DNA from: Bartonella sp. 220B
Lineage (GTDB): Bacteria; Pseudomonadota; Alphaproteobacteria; Rhizobiales; Rhizobiaceae
Assembly (NCBI RefSeq): GCF_026930205.1
Contig: NZ_JANHOI010000006.1
Location: 1-64,000, forward strand
Reading direction: 5' to 3'
DNA length: 64,000 nucleotides
In this document: piece by piece, positions 45,811 through 54,573 of the stretch
Layout: every line of letters starts with the position of its first letter
Numbering within the stretch: position 1 is the first letter of the stretch
Program-made: the position numbers and the translations under genes
The notes under the pieces: model-generated
Seen by the model: the letters and a program-made list of their open reading frames with translations, nothing else
What the model was told of the DNA's origin: nothing
The model's database searches: none

Positions 45811-47106
45811 TTAAGTTGTGATGCGTTGAATGTCCGCCCCGCAATGGGCTAATTTTTCTTCTAACCTTTCAAACCCGCGATCAAGATGATACACACGGTT
45901 GACGATTGTTTTACCTTTTGCAGCCAGAGCGGCAATGACAAGAGAGACAGAAGCGCGTAAATCCGTTGCCATCACAGGAGCCCCCTGCAATTGATCTGTT
46001 CCGTAAACGGTTGCGGTTTGTCCATCAAGCTTGATCTGAGCCCCCAAACGAATGAGTTCCTGAACATGCATGAAACGATTTTCGAAAATTGTTTCAGTGA
46101 CATGTGCAATTCCCTGAGCCCGTGTCATCAAAGCCATGAATTGTGCTTGGAGATCGGTTGGGAAAGCGGGATAAGGTCCTGTTGTGATATCGACAGGCAT
46201 GATTTTTGTTTTGAGAGGATTTCGTTTAACGTAAATTCCTTTCGGTTTTATTTCGATAGTGAGTCCGGTTTTCTGGAGCACTTTAAGCACTTGAGTGAGA
46301 TGGTTAGGGTTTGCATTTTTGAGCAACGCCTCTCCTCCTACCATAGCTACGGCCATAGCGTAGGTTCCGGCCTCGATTCGATCAGCAATGACATGGATTC
46401 GTGCACCATGAAGTTTTTTCACACCCTCGATAGTGAGTGTTGTTGTCCCTTCACCAACGATTTTTGCTCCCATGGCATTGAGGGTTCGAATAAGATTTGC
46501 GACTTCTGGTTCACAAGCGGCATTCTCAAGAACGGTTGTTCCCTTTGCCATTGTTGCTGCCATCAGCATGACATGTGTCCCACCAACAGTGACTTTAGGA
46601 AAACTATAGTGCGCACCTTTTAGCCCTCTCGGAGCTTTCGCATGGACATAGCCATTTTCGAGTGTGATATGAGCTCCTAAAGTTTTGAGTCCCTCAAGGA
46701 TAAAATCGACGGGTCTGGTTCCGATAGCGCATCCACCAGGCAAAGAGACATAGGCCTCTCCACATCGAGCAAGCAGGGGTCCAATCACCCAAAAGCTTGC
46801 GCGCATTTTTTTCACCAATTCGTATGGAGCACGTGTGGTGGTTATTTTTTGAGCGGTAAAATGAATTGTTCTAGAATCCATATAATCGCTATTGACTTCT
46901 TGCCCATCGACAGCATATCCAACACCATGATTATTAAGAAGTCGAATAAGCAATTCGACATCAGCAAGATGAGGAATATTTTCCAAAGTAAGTGTTTTTT
47001 CCGTAAGGAGTGACGCAATCATGAGAGGCAATGCGGCATTTTTTGCTCCTGAGATTGGGATAGTCCCATTAAGTCTTTTCCCACCAACAATTTGAATAGA
47101 ATCCAT
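45811..47106 (-). CDS. murA: UDP-N-acetylglucosamine 1-carboxyvinyltransferase MurA
   Basis: First committed step of peptidoglycan synthesis: transfers enolpyruvate from PEP to UDP-GlcNAc; target of fosfomycin. 431 residues. N-terminal KRLNGTIPISGAKNAALPLM carries the substrate-binding Lys-Asn pair. The catalytic loop is VSLPGGCAIGTRPVD with the active-site Cys. The C-terminal part has PAFPTDLQAQFMALM and FENRFMHVQELIRLGA. The start is a clean ATG (MDSIQIVGG). Confidence 0.97.
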   Translation of the reverse strand: MDSIQIVGGKRLNGTIPISGAKNAALPLMIASLLTEKTLTLENIPHLADVELLIRLLNNHGVGYAVDGQEVNSDYMDSRTIHFTAQKITTTRAPYELVKKMRASFWVIGPLLARCGEAYVSLPGGCAIGTRPVDFILEGLKTLGAHITLENGYVHAKAPRGLKGAHYSFPKVTVGGTHVMLMAATMAKGTTVLENAACEPEVANLIRTLNAMGAKIVGEGTTTLTIEGVKKLHGARIHVIADRIEAGTYAMAVAMVGGEALLKNANPNHLTQVLKVLQKTGLTIEIKPKGIYVKRNPLKTKIMPVDITTGPYPAFPTDLQAQFMALMTRAQGIAHVTETIFENRFMHVQELIRLGAQIKLDGQTATVYGTDQLQGAPVMATDLRASVSLVIAALAAKGKTIVNRVYHLDRGFERLEEKLAHCGADIQRITT

Positions 47107-47265
47107 CGTGCTTTCTTTCCCTTTGATTTCCCCTCCAAAGGTTTTGCTCCCTTAAGAAGTTATTTATTATAGTTTTCGAACAAACTCGTTGATTTTAAAA
47201 CGAATTCTTCCTATTAAAACGATTATTGAGAGATTTAGTTGCAAAAATGCCTTATACGGCATTTT

Positions 47266-47418
47266 TTAAGTCTCTATTTCCGCTCTTTTTCGACTTTGCT
47301 CTTTTCGGCGTTTCAGATTTTGCCGCAATTGCTGCGCCAACCTTTCTTGTCGGCGTTTTGCTTTTTCGTCTTGATGATGAATTTCCTTTTGTTTTTGTTT
47401 TTGTTTCATTTCTGTCAT
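47266..47418 (-). CDS. Small basic conserved protein upstream of murA
   Basis: 50 residues, almost all charged or Gln (MTEMKQKQKQKEIHHQDEKA, then KRRQERLAQQLRQNLKRRKE). The pattern ERLAxQLRxNLxRRKxQ is one I associate with a conserved small alphaproteobacterial protein near murA. AAGG lies 8 bases before the ATG. The opposite strand is also open, but its translation is only hydrophobic low-complexity, so I prefer this strand. Function unknown. Confidence 0.6.
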   Translation of the reverse strand: MTEMKQKQKQKEIHHQDEKAKRRQERLAQQLRQNLKRRKEQSRKRAEIET

Positions 47419-47583
47419 TGCGCGACCTTTTAGGCAGTATGGAGCTTTTCTAAAGCAACTCACGGGCTTTTTATAAGAAACATTCTGTCATGACACAAAA
47501 GGGGTTTTCTTTCAAGAAGACACAAATGCTCTCTTGCCTATTTTATGACAATATGGCACAAGACAGCGCAAAGATTGAAAAAT

Positions 47584-47658
<75 letters not shown>

Positions 47659-47727
47659 TTTAACACAGCATTTTTGTCAATCTCTGTTACCACCACACCA
47701 GCACTTTCAACGCCCCTCAGGCATCCC

Positions 47728-47930
47728 CCTCAAACCCACCACCCATACACGCCTCCAAGGCAAGCCTCTATTCTTGCCCCCCACTTGCCTCAAACCCACC
47801 ACCCATACGCGCCTCCAAGGCAAGCCTCTATTCTTGCCCCCCACTTGCCTCAAACCCACCACCCATACGCGCCTCCAAGGCAAGCCTCTATTCTCATCCC
47901 CCCCCCCCCACTTGCCTCAAACCCTCCGTT
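47728..47930. repeat. 60-bp tandem repeat abutting the YqaJ gene end
   Basis: Three copies plus a partial one, spaced 60 bases (CTCAAACCCACCACCCATAC in each). The last contains the stop codon of the exonuclease gene. Confidence 0.93.
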
Positions 47931-48615
47931 TGTGCATTCTTCTCTTGTCTGCTTTTGTCTTATCCCCCACTGTCCTCCCCTCTACGATATTTTCCATTCT
48001 CACACCGACAGACTTCATTTGCTGGACCATTCTCTCCAAGGCATCATTAAAACGGCGCATTTCACTTTCAAGCTTGCGAATATAAACCTCATCACGATAA
48101 GCACGCTTAATCAGAACCGGCATATCCGGCCAATAGAGCATCAAATCGATCCATTCACGTTGTGCAATCCATAATCCCCCCTGACATTGTGCTTTATGCT
48201 CTTCGGGAAAACCTTTTTGCATGAAATGCGGAATAAGAATTTCGGGTTTTTTGGTTTTAATTTCCAACACGCCATCTTTTCCAATAAAAGCATCAGGAGA
48301 AAAACCTTTCATACGATCATCCGCCAAAACGAACCCAATGCATTCAGGCTGCGTGTGCGTGAGAGTCCCATAAAGCTGGCGTGCACCTGGTTCCAATTCT
48401 GTTCCACGTCGCATAGCAAACGTTGTCCCTTCATCGACGATTTTTCCAGTGATTCTTTCTCCAGCGAGTTTCATCATCACAGCATAATATTTTGCAGTTT
48501 TTTGCCCCTGTTTTTTTTGTGCCATCACCATTTCAAATAAAGAAGCAGTGATCAAACCTTTACGCGCTTGCTGCCATTCCTCTGTTCCCTGAATACAATC
48601 GACAATAATTGGCAT
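47917..48615 (-). CDS. YqaJ-type viral recombinase / exonuclease
   Basis: Lambda-exonuclease-like PD-(D/E)XK nuclease used in phage recombination and replication. 232 residues. Motifs: QGTEEWQQARKGLITASLFE, RRGTELEPGARQLYG, FSPDAFIGKDGVLEIKTKKP (catalytic D and E-x-K), and KAQCQGGLWIAQREWIDLML. GGGGGAT lies 9 bases before the ATG. No single-strand annealing partner (Erf/RecT/Bet) is recognised in the window. The 3' end is embedded in a 60-bp repeat. Confidence 0.88.
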   Translation of the reverse strand: MPIIVDCIQGTEEWQQARKGLITASLFEMVMAQKKQGQKTAKYYAVMMKLAGERITGKIVDEGTTFAMRRGTELEPGARQLYGTLTHTQPECIGFVLADDRMKGFSPDAFIGKDGVLEIKTKKPEILIPHFMQKGFPEEHKAQCQGGLWIAQREWIDLMLYWPDMPVLIKRAYRDEVYIRKLESEMRRFNDALERMVQQMKSVGVRMENIVEGRTVGDKTKADKRRMHKRRV

Positions 48616-48735
48616 AATCTTTTATCCCCCAATTTTTGTTGCATTTTTGCTTACAACATTCTCTTTTTGTAACATCAACTCTTTTTGAGGTGCACCTTTT
48701 GCGCTCCGCACCTAAAACATCATAAAATAACAATC

Positions 48736-49127
48736 TCCTCCCAATCCCCTCTCTTTCTCCAAACCAATATTTGCCCTTTCAAAACAGCGAAAACACAACT
48801 GTTGAAGTCAAAAAGCTTTACATATTTGAATTTGAAAACCGCTCATGGAAGCCTTACAGCGCCCATGCACATCCTAAAATGAACATCCTAAAAACCTTGA
48901 ATTTCCCTCTTTCCCCACCCCGCACGCATAACCTCCCTCTGTAATGCAAAACTCAAGACACATCTCCTCCTCCCAATCCCCTCTCTTTCTCCAAACCAAC
49001 ATTTGCCCTTTCAAAACAGCGAAAACACAACTGTTGAAGTTAAAAAGCTTTACATATTTGAATTTGAAAACCGCTCATGGAAGCCTTACAGCGCCCATGC
49101 ACATCCTAAAATGAACATCCTAAAAAC
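48736..49127. repeat. Direct repeat (~160 bp, two copies) of a coding-like fragment
   Basis: Two copies offset by 232 bases with few differences (AAACACAACTGTTGAAGT in both). The plus-strand translation NSENTTVEVKKLYIFEFENR, then SWKPYSAHAHPKMNILKTL is protein-like in both copies, but neither has a start codon with a ribosome-binding site. Probably a duplicated fragment of an unknown phage gene. Confidence 0.75.
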
Positions 49128-49301
49128 CTTAAAGCAGGTTACATTCCCCCACATTTATTGGTTCAAAGTCTCTTTGCCATCATGCTGTTGCACAATCTTC
49201 ACACATACTGAAACACAATGTCTTATCGTGCCATAGCACAATGTTTAGCGGTGCTATGGCACATTACTGAGTCGTGCTTATTGCACATTATTGAGTCGTG
49301 C

Positions 49302-49493
49302 TTATTGCACGATGGAAAAATCATTTCGGAAATATTGTTCCGCCAAATTTTTCGCGACACACTCCGCAGCCTGCTTCGATATGAAGAAGACAGCATTGTG
49401 TTTTTGTGGATCGAGTCTGATTGTGTCTTTGGTGTTTCCAGCGTAGTAAAGTGGAATTCCTTGATAAAAAGTTCTGAGATATCCCCCCATGCT
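49302..49493 (-). CDS. Small phage-type hypothetical protein
   Basis: About 63 residues (GGYLRTFYQGIPLYYAGNTK, then DPQKHNAVFFISKQAAECVA). The pattern Y-Y-A-G ... A-V-F-F-I-S-K-Q-A-A-E-x-V-A resembles small phage proteins with an aromatic strand and a SK-x-x-A-E helix. It starts within a few bases of the preceding gene's stop, suggesting translational coupling. Function unknown. Confidence 0.5.
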   Translation of the reverse strand, partial: SMGGYLRTFYQGIPLYYAGNTKDTIRLDPQKHNAVFFISKQAAECVAKNLAEQYFRNDFSIVQ

Positions 49494-49495
49494 TT

Positions 49496-49888
49496 TCACC
49501 ACCAATAATCATTCAAGACATCACATGGGCGCAAACGGTGCTGTTTTTCGTAAGAACCATAACGATTATCTTCATAATCCCGCGCGACTTTTTCCTCTAA
49601 ATACACATGGTAAGCATCACTATTGAGAATAAATGGCTGAAGGTGTGTATTTTCTTCGTCGATTTCATCATGATTTGCGACATAAACATCCGCGAGTTGT
49701 TCCGTGACATCCTCCGCATGCAGAGTGGTGAGATCAAGACGTAAGAGTCTTTGAACCGTTTCATACTCTTCAATAATCTCGAGGACTTCTTCGATTTGCT
49801 CGAGAGGCCCCTCATAGGCATCACTTTTTTCATCTTCACAAAGAATGATGATAATTTCATCCTCTTTAACGAATGGAATATTTTTCAT
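49496..49888 (-). CDS. Acidic phage-type hypothetical protein
   Basis: About 130 residues from the ATG used (MKNIPFVKEDEIIIILCEDE). Strongly acidic in the middle (EQIEEVLEIIEEYETV) with an aromatic C-terminus (RPCDVLNDYWW). The frame continues 48 codons upstream to 50032, but that part crosses the two candidate operators, so the shorter start is preferred; GGGGGGAA precedes it. Probably an early gene repressed by the regulator encoded at 50.2-50.5 kb. Confidence 0.6.
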   Translation of the reverse strand: MKNIPFVKEDEIIIILCEDEKSDAYEGPLEQIEEVLEIIEEYETVQRLLRLDLTTLHAEDVTEQLADVYVANHDEIDEENTHLQPFILNSDAYHVYLEEKVARDYEDNRYGSYEKQHRLRPCDVLNDYWW

Positions 49889-49960
49889 AATTCCCCCCAT
49901 TTCGATAGTTGATAAAGCACAGCTTTGTCTTGACAAGGCTGAATATAGCGTTACCCTTAT

Positions 49961-50006
49961 ATCCTCTATTGAAGATATGTCAATTATTTTATCCTTAATA
50001 AAAGAT
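49961..50006. promoter_or_regulatory. Two candidate repressor operators
   Basis: ATCCTCTATTGAAGAT and ATCCTTAATAAAAGAT, 16 bases each, start exactly 30 bases apart (about three helical turns). A third related site lies upstream of the repressor gene. They sit between the divergent acidic-protein gene and the 46-codon gene. Confidence 0.6.
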
Positions 50007-50137
50007 ATATTTTTAGTCTTTACGACATTCAAAGGACATATATGAATAGAAATTTGTTCTCTTTTTTGCCCGCTGTCCTTGTATTGTTCTCTATTTGTTC
50101 TTACCCACTACAACCACAAACAGACAGGAGAGCTAAA

Positions 50138-50278
50138 ATGAGTGATTTAAAATTGATAGAATACTGGAATAATCTTGATTCAAAAGCACAGAAAGAACTT
50201 ATTTTGCAGCTTAGGCAGTTGGTCTCCGCAAAAGAGTCAAGACAGCTTGCCTCTCTTCAGGAGAAAGCTTTGAAATAA
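50138..50278 (+). CDS. Small hypothetical protein opposite the repressor gene end
   Basis: 46 residues (MSDLKLIEYWNNLDSKAQKE, then LILQLRQLVSAKESRQLASL). CAGGAGAG lies 6-7 bases before the ATG, which decides this start over an in-frame ATG at 50042. The last 68 bases overlap the repressor gene on the other strand. A Cro- or antirepressor-like role is possible by position only. Confidence 0.45.
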   Translation: MSDLKLIEYWNNLDSKAQKELILQLRQLVSAKESRQLASLQEKALK

Positions 50279-50516
50279 GCTCGATAAATTCTTTATCTTC
50301 AGGACTCGCCCCTTGTCCATATAAGATATAATTCATAGTGATATTAATTTCGTGACAAATGCGCGCGAGGGATTCGATTGTAGGTTCTTTTCCTTCAGTG
50401 AGGATAGAATGGAGATACCCTGCCCCTTTACCGGCTGCGAGGGAAATAGATCTTTTTGAGCGGCCACTTTTTTCAAGCGCAGCATTTAACCTTTCACGCC
50501 AACCATCGATATTCAT
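50211..50516 (-). CDS. Phage-type XRE repressor (CI-like, no S24 domain)
   Basis: 101-residue regulator. The helix-turn-helix is at residues 5-60: RERLNAALEKSGRSKRSISL, AAGKGAGYLHSILTEGKEPT, IESLARICHEINITMNYILY. The short C-terminal tail (EDKEFIELISKLSPEERQAV) lacks the S24 protease domain, so it would not be SOS-cleaved. Its promoter region contains a 16-base palindrome related to two sites on the other side of the gene, which suggests autoregulation and control of the neighbouring early genes. Confidence 0.82.
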   Translation of the reverse strand: MNIDGWRERLNAALEKSGRSKRSISLAAGKGAGYLHSILTEGKEPTIESLARICHEINITMNYILYGQGASPEDKEFIELISKLSPEERQAVLTLLRRPTA

Positions 50517-50579
50517 AGTTTCACCATATAGCGCGTCTTTTTAAAAAAACACGTCCTTTTTGTAAAACGAGCTTGCATT

Positions 50580-50595
50580 ATCCTTTAAAAAGGAT
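50580..50595. promoter_or_regulatory. Candidate autoregulatory operator of the repressor
   Basis: ATCCTTTAAAAAGGAT, an almost perfect palindrome about 65 bases upstream of the repressor start, related to the two 16-base sites near 49.97 kb. Confidence 0.6.
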
Positions 50596-50599
50596 AAAA

Positions 50600-51030
50600 T
50601 TAAGAAAGAAAATTTTATTTTTTAGGGGGGGATAAAAGTTCATTTTTAGATCAAAAGAATAATTTACCACCCTAAAGGATGCAAAAAAGCGTCCTCGCCA
50701 TCCCCAAAAAGCCCAAAAAGTCGATGCCCCAAAAGCCCAAAAAGTCGATGCGTTAAGAAGTCTTATCTTATTTTTTTCCCATGTTTTATTTGTCATCTAC
50801 GTAATCTCAAATTGTAAAGTTGCATGCATTTGCACCTAGCCAATGACTTATTAGACTCCATAAAGCAACGCCCAAAGAATCATCCCCCAAGTGTCATTAT
50901 GAACAAAAAAATCGCAACAAAATCGCAACACTCTGTCTCAAAGCATAAAAACTTTCACGGAATACACAAAAACGCTATTCCTGATTTTATTGCCAATGGA
51001 AATGTTTAAAAGAAGAAAGTGAATTGAAGT
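50600..51030. other. Leader region of the replication operon
   Basis: No supported gene. A direct repeat (GCCCAAAAAGTCGATGC twice) lies near 50708-50755. The 61-codon ORF at 50824 has no ribosome-binding site. Confidence 0.45.
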
Positions 51031-52209
51031 ATGAAACACGCCAATCACCAAGAAACTCCTCACTATGAATCGTCTAGGCTTCCTTATGTTTGTTGGTATC
51101 AGAATGATTTTCTAGGGGGAGTACGTGGAATGCGTGCCCATGAAATTGGGATTTATACGATTCTCCTCAATGAAATGTATGCCCGCGGCCGTCCTCTAGA
51201 GTTATCGGTAGAACGTTTAGCGCGTCTTTGCGGTTGTGACAAGCGAACTTTTGTTAATGTTTTAGAAATGCTGATAGAAGAGGGAAAAATTTTAAATTTA
51301 GCCAATGGCTTATGGAATAAGCGTTGTGAAACCATCTTTCAAGAGCGGACAAAATTGCTTGAACAGAAATCCTTTGCAGGACATTCTTCGGCAAAAAAAC
51401 GCAAAGAAATCAATGCAAAGCTTCAACATCTGCTGAACGCCCCTACATCGGATGATGAACAAAACTCACAAGCTCAGAAGGAAGAAGAAAAAGAAACACC
51501 TAACGGTGTTTCAAAAAAAAATCCTTTTTTGATTGAGTTAGAAGAGGAGGCAAAGGAGAAGCAAGCAGTAACCCGTCTCCGTTCTTCCCCCACATCCTGT
51601 AAGCCTTCAAGAAAATCTTCACCGGATAGATCTCACCCACAAGCTCTTATCCCTTCAAGCTCCTATGAAACAGTTCTCGATGAATTGGTTTCCCATGGAT
51701 CAAGCTCTGATAGAAAGGCAAAGAATATCACCAACTTTGCAAGGAGAGAAGAGCAAGGGATTTTTTCTCACGAAGCGGCAGAAATCACGACAGAAAGTTT
51801 TCCCTGCTTGGACACAACCACAAAAAATACATCCGATTCGAGCAACGAATTCAAGAACCGCACGAACATATCCAAAGCCGCCCCATTCAAAAAAGCAACC
51901 CCCAAGGGGCAACGTCTTCCAACCGATTGGCAAGCGGATATTAGCGCAGCAATTTCAGAAGGTTTGAGTGAAGAGCAAGCGCGTTGGCAAGAAAAGAAAT
52001 TCCGTGACTATTGGCATGCCAAAAGCGGCAAAGATGCACTGAAAGTCGATTGGCAAGCCACATGGCGTAACTGGTTCCGCCGAGAAATTGAACGCATAAA
52101 AGAACAACAGGAGAGGCTTGCCATTTTTAGTCGTCATGCCGTTTTCACAGCACACAGCAGAGACAATGATGCCCTTTATGCAAATCTTATCAACTACCAC
52201 ACGGAGTAA
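51031..52209 (+). CDS. DUF1376-domain phage replication protein
   Basis: 392 residues. The N-terminal DUF1376 domain (about 20-105) reads LPYVCWYQNDFLGGVRGMRA, then HEIGIYTILLNEMYARGRPL and LARLCGCDKRTFVNVLEMLI. It is a winged-helix-like domain found in phage replication-initiation proteins. The middle is a Lys/Ser-rich linker. The C-terminus (LPTDWQADISAAISEGLSEE, then FRDYWHAKSGKDALKVDWQA and WRNWFRREIER) matches the end of DnaT/primosome-loader-like phage proteins. GAAAG lies before the ATG. The helicase gene follows about 90 bases on. Confidence 0.8.
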   Translation: MKHANHQETPHYESSRLPYVCWYQNDFLGGVRGMRAHEIGIYTILLNEMYARGRPLELSVERLARLCGCDKRTFVNVLEMLIEEGKILNLANGLWNKRCETIFQERTKLLEQKSFAGHSSAKKRKEINAKLQHLLNAPTSDDEQNSQAQKEEEKETPNGVSKKNPFLIELEEEAKEKQAVTRLRSSPTSCKPSRKSSPDRSHPQALIPSSSYETVLDELVSHGSSSDRKAKNITNFARREEQGIFSHEAAEITTESFPCLDTTTKNTSDSSNEFKNRTNISKAAPFKKATPKGQRLPTDWQADISAAISEGLSEEQARWQEKKFRDYWHAKSGKDALKVDWQATWRNWFRREIERIKEQQERLAIFSRHAVFTAHSRDNDALYANLINYHTE

Positions 52210-52296
52210 TCAGAAGAGGCTTTCCTGCTCCTCTCGCCCTCCGCACAGCACACGGCAGTAACGAGGACGCCCACAATCTTCTCAACGACCACACGG

Positions 52297-54573
52297 ATGA
52301 ACATGAGTACAATTTTTGAGATCAAACAGCACCTCATCTCACAGCCAAGCACAATCGCACAAATGCTTTTACCAAAAGGGCAAAGACGGGGAAACAACTG
52401 GATTGTAGGCAACACGCGCGGTGAAGCGGGTCAAAGTTTATCGGTCTGTTTAAGCGGCGAAAAAGCGGGGCTTTGGTATGATTTTGCTGAAGGCAGAGGG
52501 GGTGACCTTTTAGACCTCTGGTGTGAAGTCAAAGGAATTAATCTTTCTCAAGCCCTCGAAGAAGCCCGCACTTTTCTCAATCTTACACGCCCCAAACCCT
52601 TTATGGTGCCGCGTTGTTCCTATCGTCGTCCACCCGTTCCCGCAGGGGGCATACCACAAAATTTAGTGAAAACTTACCTCACCAAAGAACGCTGCATTCC
52701 TCTTGAAATTTTAAAACGCTACCGAATAGGAGAAGAAGGCGAAAAAATCATTTTCCCTTTTTATAAGCCCGATGGCACGCTTGCTTTAGTGAAAGAACGG
52801 CTCGCACAAGCGGGAGCAAAACCAAAACCAACAACAGCACACTGTGAACCGATTTTGTTTGGCTGGCAAGCTCTCTTCTCCACAGACCACATCCCCACAG
52901 CAGCAAACCACAACCCCGCAGCCACAAGCCACAACCCCGCAGCAGCAAACCACAACCCTACAGCCACAAGCCACAACCCCGCAGCCACAAGCCACAACCC
53001 TACAGCCACAAGCCACATCCCCACAGCAGCAAACCACAACCCCGCAGCCACAAGCCACAACCCTACAGCCACAAGCCACAACCCTACAGCCACAAGCCAC
53101 AACCCCGCAGCCACAAACCACAACCCCGCAGCTGCAAACCACAACCCTACAGCCACAAGCCACAACCCTACAGCCACAAGCCACAACCCCGCAGCTGCAA
53201 ACCACAACCCCGCAGCCACAAGCCACAACCCTACAGCCACAAGCCACAACCCCGCAGCTGCAAACCACATCCCCTTAACCCAAGCTTTTTCTTCGACAAA
53301 GCGCACCATTGTCATCACTGAAGGAGAAATTGATGCACTTTCTTTAGCAGCCTATGGATATCCGGCGGTTTCCGTACCGTTTGGAGGGGGGAGTGGAGGC
53401 AAACACAACTGGATTGAAAATGAATTTGATCATTTAGAATCTTTTGAAACCATTTTTTTAGCCACCGATATGGACAAGCCAGGAGAAGAAGCGGCACGTG
53501 AAATTGCCAACCGGCTTGGTCGCCATCGCTGTTACCGTGTACACTTACCCCGTAAAGATGCCAATGACTGTTTAACCGCTGGTATTGATGCAGCCACCAT
53601 AAAAGCAGCCTTTTCCTCTGCAAAAAGCTTTGCACCAGAAGGATTATACCACGCCTCAGATTATAAAGACAAAATCATAGGGCTCTTTTGGCCAACGCCC
53701 AAGCAACATCTTGGCTACACAGTTCCCTATCCTAAACTCAACGGCAAGCTCTATTTTCGTCCAGCGGAATTAACATTATGGAGCGGGGCAAGTGGTGCGG
53801 GAAAAAGCCAATTGTTATCAGATTGTATTCCTCATTGGATTTCTCAAAACAGTCGTCTTTGCTTAGCCTCACTAGAAATGAAAGGAGAACAATCATTGCG
53901 CCGTTTAACAAAACAAACGGGCGGCATAGAACAACCAACAAAAGAGATGATTGAACGGATCTTGCATTTTTTAGACGATGGACTGATTCTTTACGAACAT
54001 GTTGGGAAATCCAGCGTTGACAGATTGCTAGATGTTTTTGACTATTGCCGTGCGCGCTATGGTTGCGATCAATTTATCATCGATAGCCTCATGCGGCTTG
54101 GCATTTGTTCAGATGACTATGCAGGACAGGAACAAGCGGTTTATAAAATGGTTGATTGGGCTATTTTAAATGCTGTGCATATTCATCTTGTTGCTCATGC
54201 ACGCAAAGGGGGATTAGACAAAGACATCCCCGGCACTGAAGATATTAAAGGGGCTTCAGAAATTGGTGCCAATGCCTTTAACATCATCACCGTTTGGCGT
54301 AATCGGTCATTAGAAGACAAAATTTTTGCCGCCCCCAGACAAGAAGAAAAAGCAGAATTAGGAAAACGCCCCGGCGTTATTATGAACATTGCCAAACAAC
54401 GTTCCGGTGATTTTGAAGGCAAAATTGGTCTTTGGTTTGATCAAAAAACCTACCGCTACCGCTGTTCACAGGAACAGCTCCTCACTCAAAGGCGTTATCT
54501 TGAGGACCCCAGAAAAAATCCTTTTTCCAAGAACCAAACAGACACAATACGAACACACCTTATGCCCTCATAA
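52297..54573 (+). CDS. Phage TOPRIM primase-helicase with inserted heptapeptide repeats
   Basis: Bifunctional replication protein. The N-terminal region (1-197) is like a primase zinc-binding and connector domain but lacks zinc cysteines: LWYDFAEGRGGDLLDLWCEV. The TOPRIM domain has VITEGEIDALS near 338 and FLATDMDKPGEE. The RecA-like helicase has Walker A GASGAGKSQLLSD near 496, Walker B CDQFIIDSLMRLG, and a sensor HLVAHARKG. Residues 199-324 are 18 heptapeptides of N-P-(A/T)-A-(T/A)-(S/N)-H type, inserted just before TOPRIM. Without them the protein would be 632 residues, normal for this class. ATGs at 52297 and 52303 are both possible starts. Confidence 0.87.
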   Translation: MNMSTIFEIKQHLISQPSTIAQMLLPKGQRRGNNWIVGNTRGEAGQSLSVCLSGEKAGLWYDFAEGRGGDLLDLWCEVKGINLSQALEEARTFLNLTRPKPFMVPRCSYRRPPVPAGGIPQNLVKTYLTKERCIPLEILKRYRIGEEGEKIIFPFYKPDGTLALVKERLAQAGAKPKPTTAHCEPILFGWQALFSTDHIPTAANHNPAATSHNPAAANHNPTATSHNPAATSHNPTATSHIPTAANHNPAATSHNPTATSHNPTATSHNPAATNHNPAAANHNPTATSHNPTATSHNPAAANHNPAATSHNPTATSHNPAAANHIPLTQAFSSTKRTIVITEGEIDALSLAAYGYPAVSVPFGGGSGGKHNWIENEFDHLESFETIFLATDMDKPGEEAAREIANRLGRHRCYRVHLPRKDANDCLTAGIDAATIKAAFSSAKSFAPEGLYHASDYKDKIIGLFWPTPKQHLGYTVPYPKLNGKLYFRPAELTLWSGASGAGKSQLLSDCIPHWISQNSRLCLASLEMKGEQSLRRLTKQTGGIEQPTKEMIERILHFLDDGLILYEHVGKSSVDRLLDVFDYCRARYGCDQFIIDSLMRLGICSDDYAGQEQAVYKMVDWAILNAVHIHLVAHARKGGLDKDIPGTEDIKGASEIGANAFNIITVWRNRSLEDKIFAAPRQEEKAELGKRPGVIMNIAKQRSGDFEGKIGLWFDQKTYRYRCSQEQLLTQRRYLEDPRKNPFSKNQTDTIRTHLMPS
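52891..53268 (+). repeat. 21-bp minisatellite inside the primase-helicase gene, 18 units
   Basis: Eighteen 21-base units (AACCCCGCAGCCACAAGCCA-type) without frameshift, alternating a few variants (AATSH, TATSH, AAANH). The reverse strand is also open, but is a shadow. Confidence 0.95.

Noticed and set aside
52761-53318. Minus-strand ORFs with AVGLWLVA or CGVVACG repeats opposite the primase-helicase
   Set aside because: Shadows of the 21-bp repeat; the plus strand has TOPRIM and helicase motifs in the same frame on both sides.
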